Shown here one piece after another: positions 5,634-5,692 of a stretch of DNA of 5,692 nt. Source of the stretch: JBDSTZ01 sp039927975 (GTDB taxonomy: Bacteria > Pseudomonadota > Gammaproteobacteria > Burkholderiales > Burkholderiaceae_D); contig JBDSTZ010000499.1 in NCBI GenBank assembly GCA_039927975.1, positions 1 to 5,692 on the forward strand, in the 5' to 3' direction. The stretch's first letter is position 1. Each line of letters starts with the position of its first letter. A program made the translations under genes and the position numbers. Under the pieces are notes generated by a model. It did no database searches and was not told the origin of the DNA. It worked only from the letters and a program-made list of their open reading frames with translations.

Positions 5634-5692
5634 ACGAGCTATCTACCCTACGATCCTCAACAGCAATTTCTTCTGCCCCACGCCTTGCAGGA
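5628..5692 (+). CDS. IS transposase, N-terminal 21 residues only (probably IS1182 family)
   Basis: The frame opens with MTTSYLPYDPQQQFLLPHALQ. The pattern SYLPYDPxQ..LLPxALQ is the start I remember for IS1182-family transposases of Burkholderiales (IS5-like DDE proteins with an InsH-type N-terminal domain). No catalytic residues are within the window, so the family rests on this short motif. Only a weak ribosome binding site (AGG, 5622-5624, three bases before the ATG) is seen, and the start codon sits in one arm of a 9-bp inverted repeat. The gene is co-directional with lgt and 56 bases behind it, so lgt read-through would enter it unless the structure blocks translation. Confidence 0.65.
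   Translation, partial: MTTSYLPYDPQQQFLLPHALQ

Larger units (their letters stand above)
5596..5692 (+). mobile_element. 5' end of an insertion sequence, probably IS1182 family (partial, runs off the right edge)
   Basis: A transposase start lies at 5628 and the frame stays open to the window end. The IS border must lie between the lgt stop (5571) and about 5600. I could not fix it, because the terminal inverted repeat partner is outside the window. The start given is the left arm of the inverted repeat at 5596. Confidence 0.55.

Noticed and set aside
1..5692. Composite transposon formed by the two flanking IS ends
   Set aside because: The two transposase N-termini belong to different families, so the ends would not be mobilised together; the genes between look like ordinary core genes.
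1..5692. CRISPR array, tRNA or rRNA genes
   Set aside because: No regularly spaced direct repeats of suitable length and no tRNA or rRNA sequence recognised on either strand.

Overview
The window looks like a piece of chromosome from a betaproteobacterium, most likely Burkholderiales and plausibly Oxalobacteraceae (Massilia/Duganella/Herbaspirillum-like). This rests on the GC-rich coding style, the small Trp-rich membrane protein family that I know from that group, the c551-type cytochrome, and protein-level resemblance of IlvD and Lgt. No sequence search was possible, so the taxonomy is inference.

Layout, left to right. (1) 1 to ~125 is the end of an insertion sequence, probably IS256 family, with its transposase reading leftward out of the window. 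(2) ~126-1844, minus strand, is a bacterial class C (IIC) group II intron: about 400 nt of 5' ribozyme RNA (1445-1844), then a reverse transcriptase/maturase gene. The IS has cut into the last codons of the maturase, so ribozyme domains V and VI are not contiguous with the rest. (3) The intron sits directly behind the intrinsic terminator (1851-1879) of a periplasmic cytochrome c gene (1929-2237, minus), which is the target-site habit known for class C introns. (4) A small Trp-rich membrane protein gene (2424-2648, plus) is divergent from the cytochrome. (5) A convergent gap (2649-2792) holds a triple 13-14 bp direct repeat and a GC-rich hairpin. (6) ilvD (2793-4478, minus) encodes dihydroxy-acid dehydratase of branched-chain amino acid synthesis. 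(7) A 280-bp divergent promoter region separates it from lgt (4759-5571, plus), the prolipoprotein diacylglyceryl transferase. (8) From somewhere after 5571 to the window end lies the start of another IS, probably IS1182 family, with its transposase reading rightward.

The cytochrome, the Trp-rich protein, IlvD and Lgt are separate transcription units rather than one pathway: electron transfer in the periplasm, an unknown inner-membrane protein, valine/leucine/isoleucine synthesis, and the first step of lipoprotein maturation. This ordinary core segment is flanked on both sides by mobile DNA.

I found no convincing new multi-gene system. The observations most worth a second look are structural. 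Both IS ends carry a perfect inverted repeat (11 bp and 9 bp) whose inner copy covers the transposase start codon, which would hide the start in read-through transcripts. The intron shows nested terminator-intron-IS insertion, with an EBS1-IBS1 pairing that can be read directly from the sequence.
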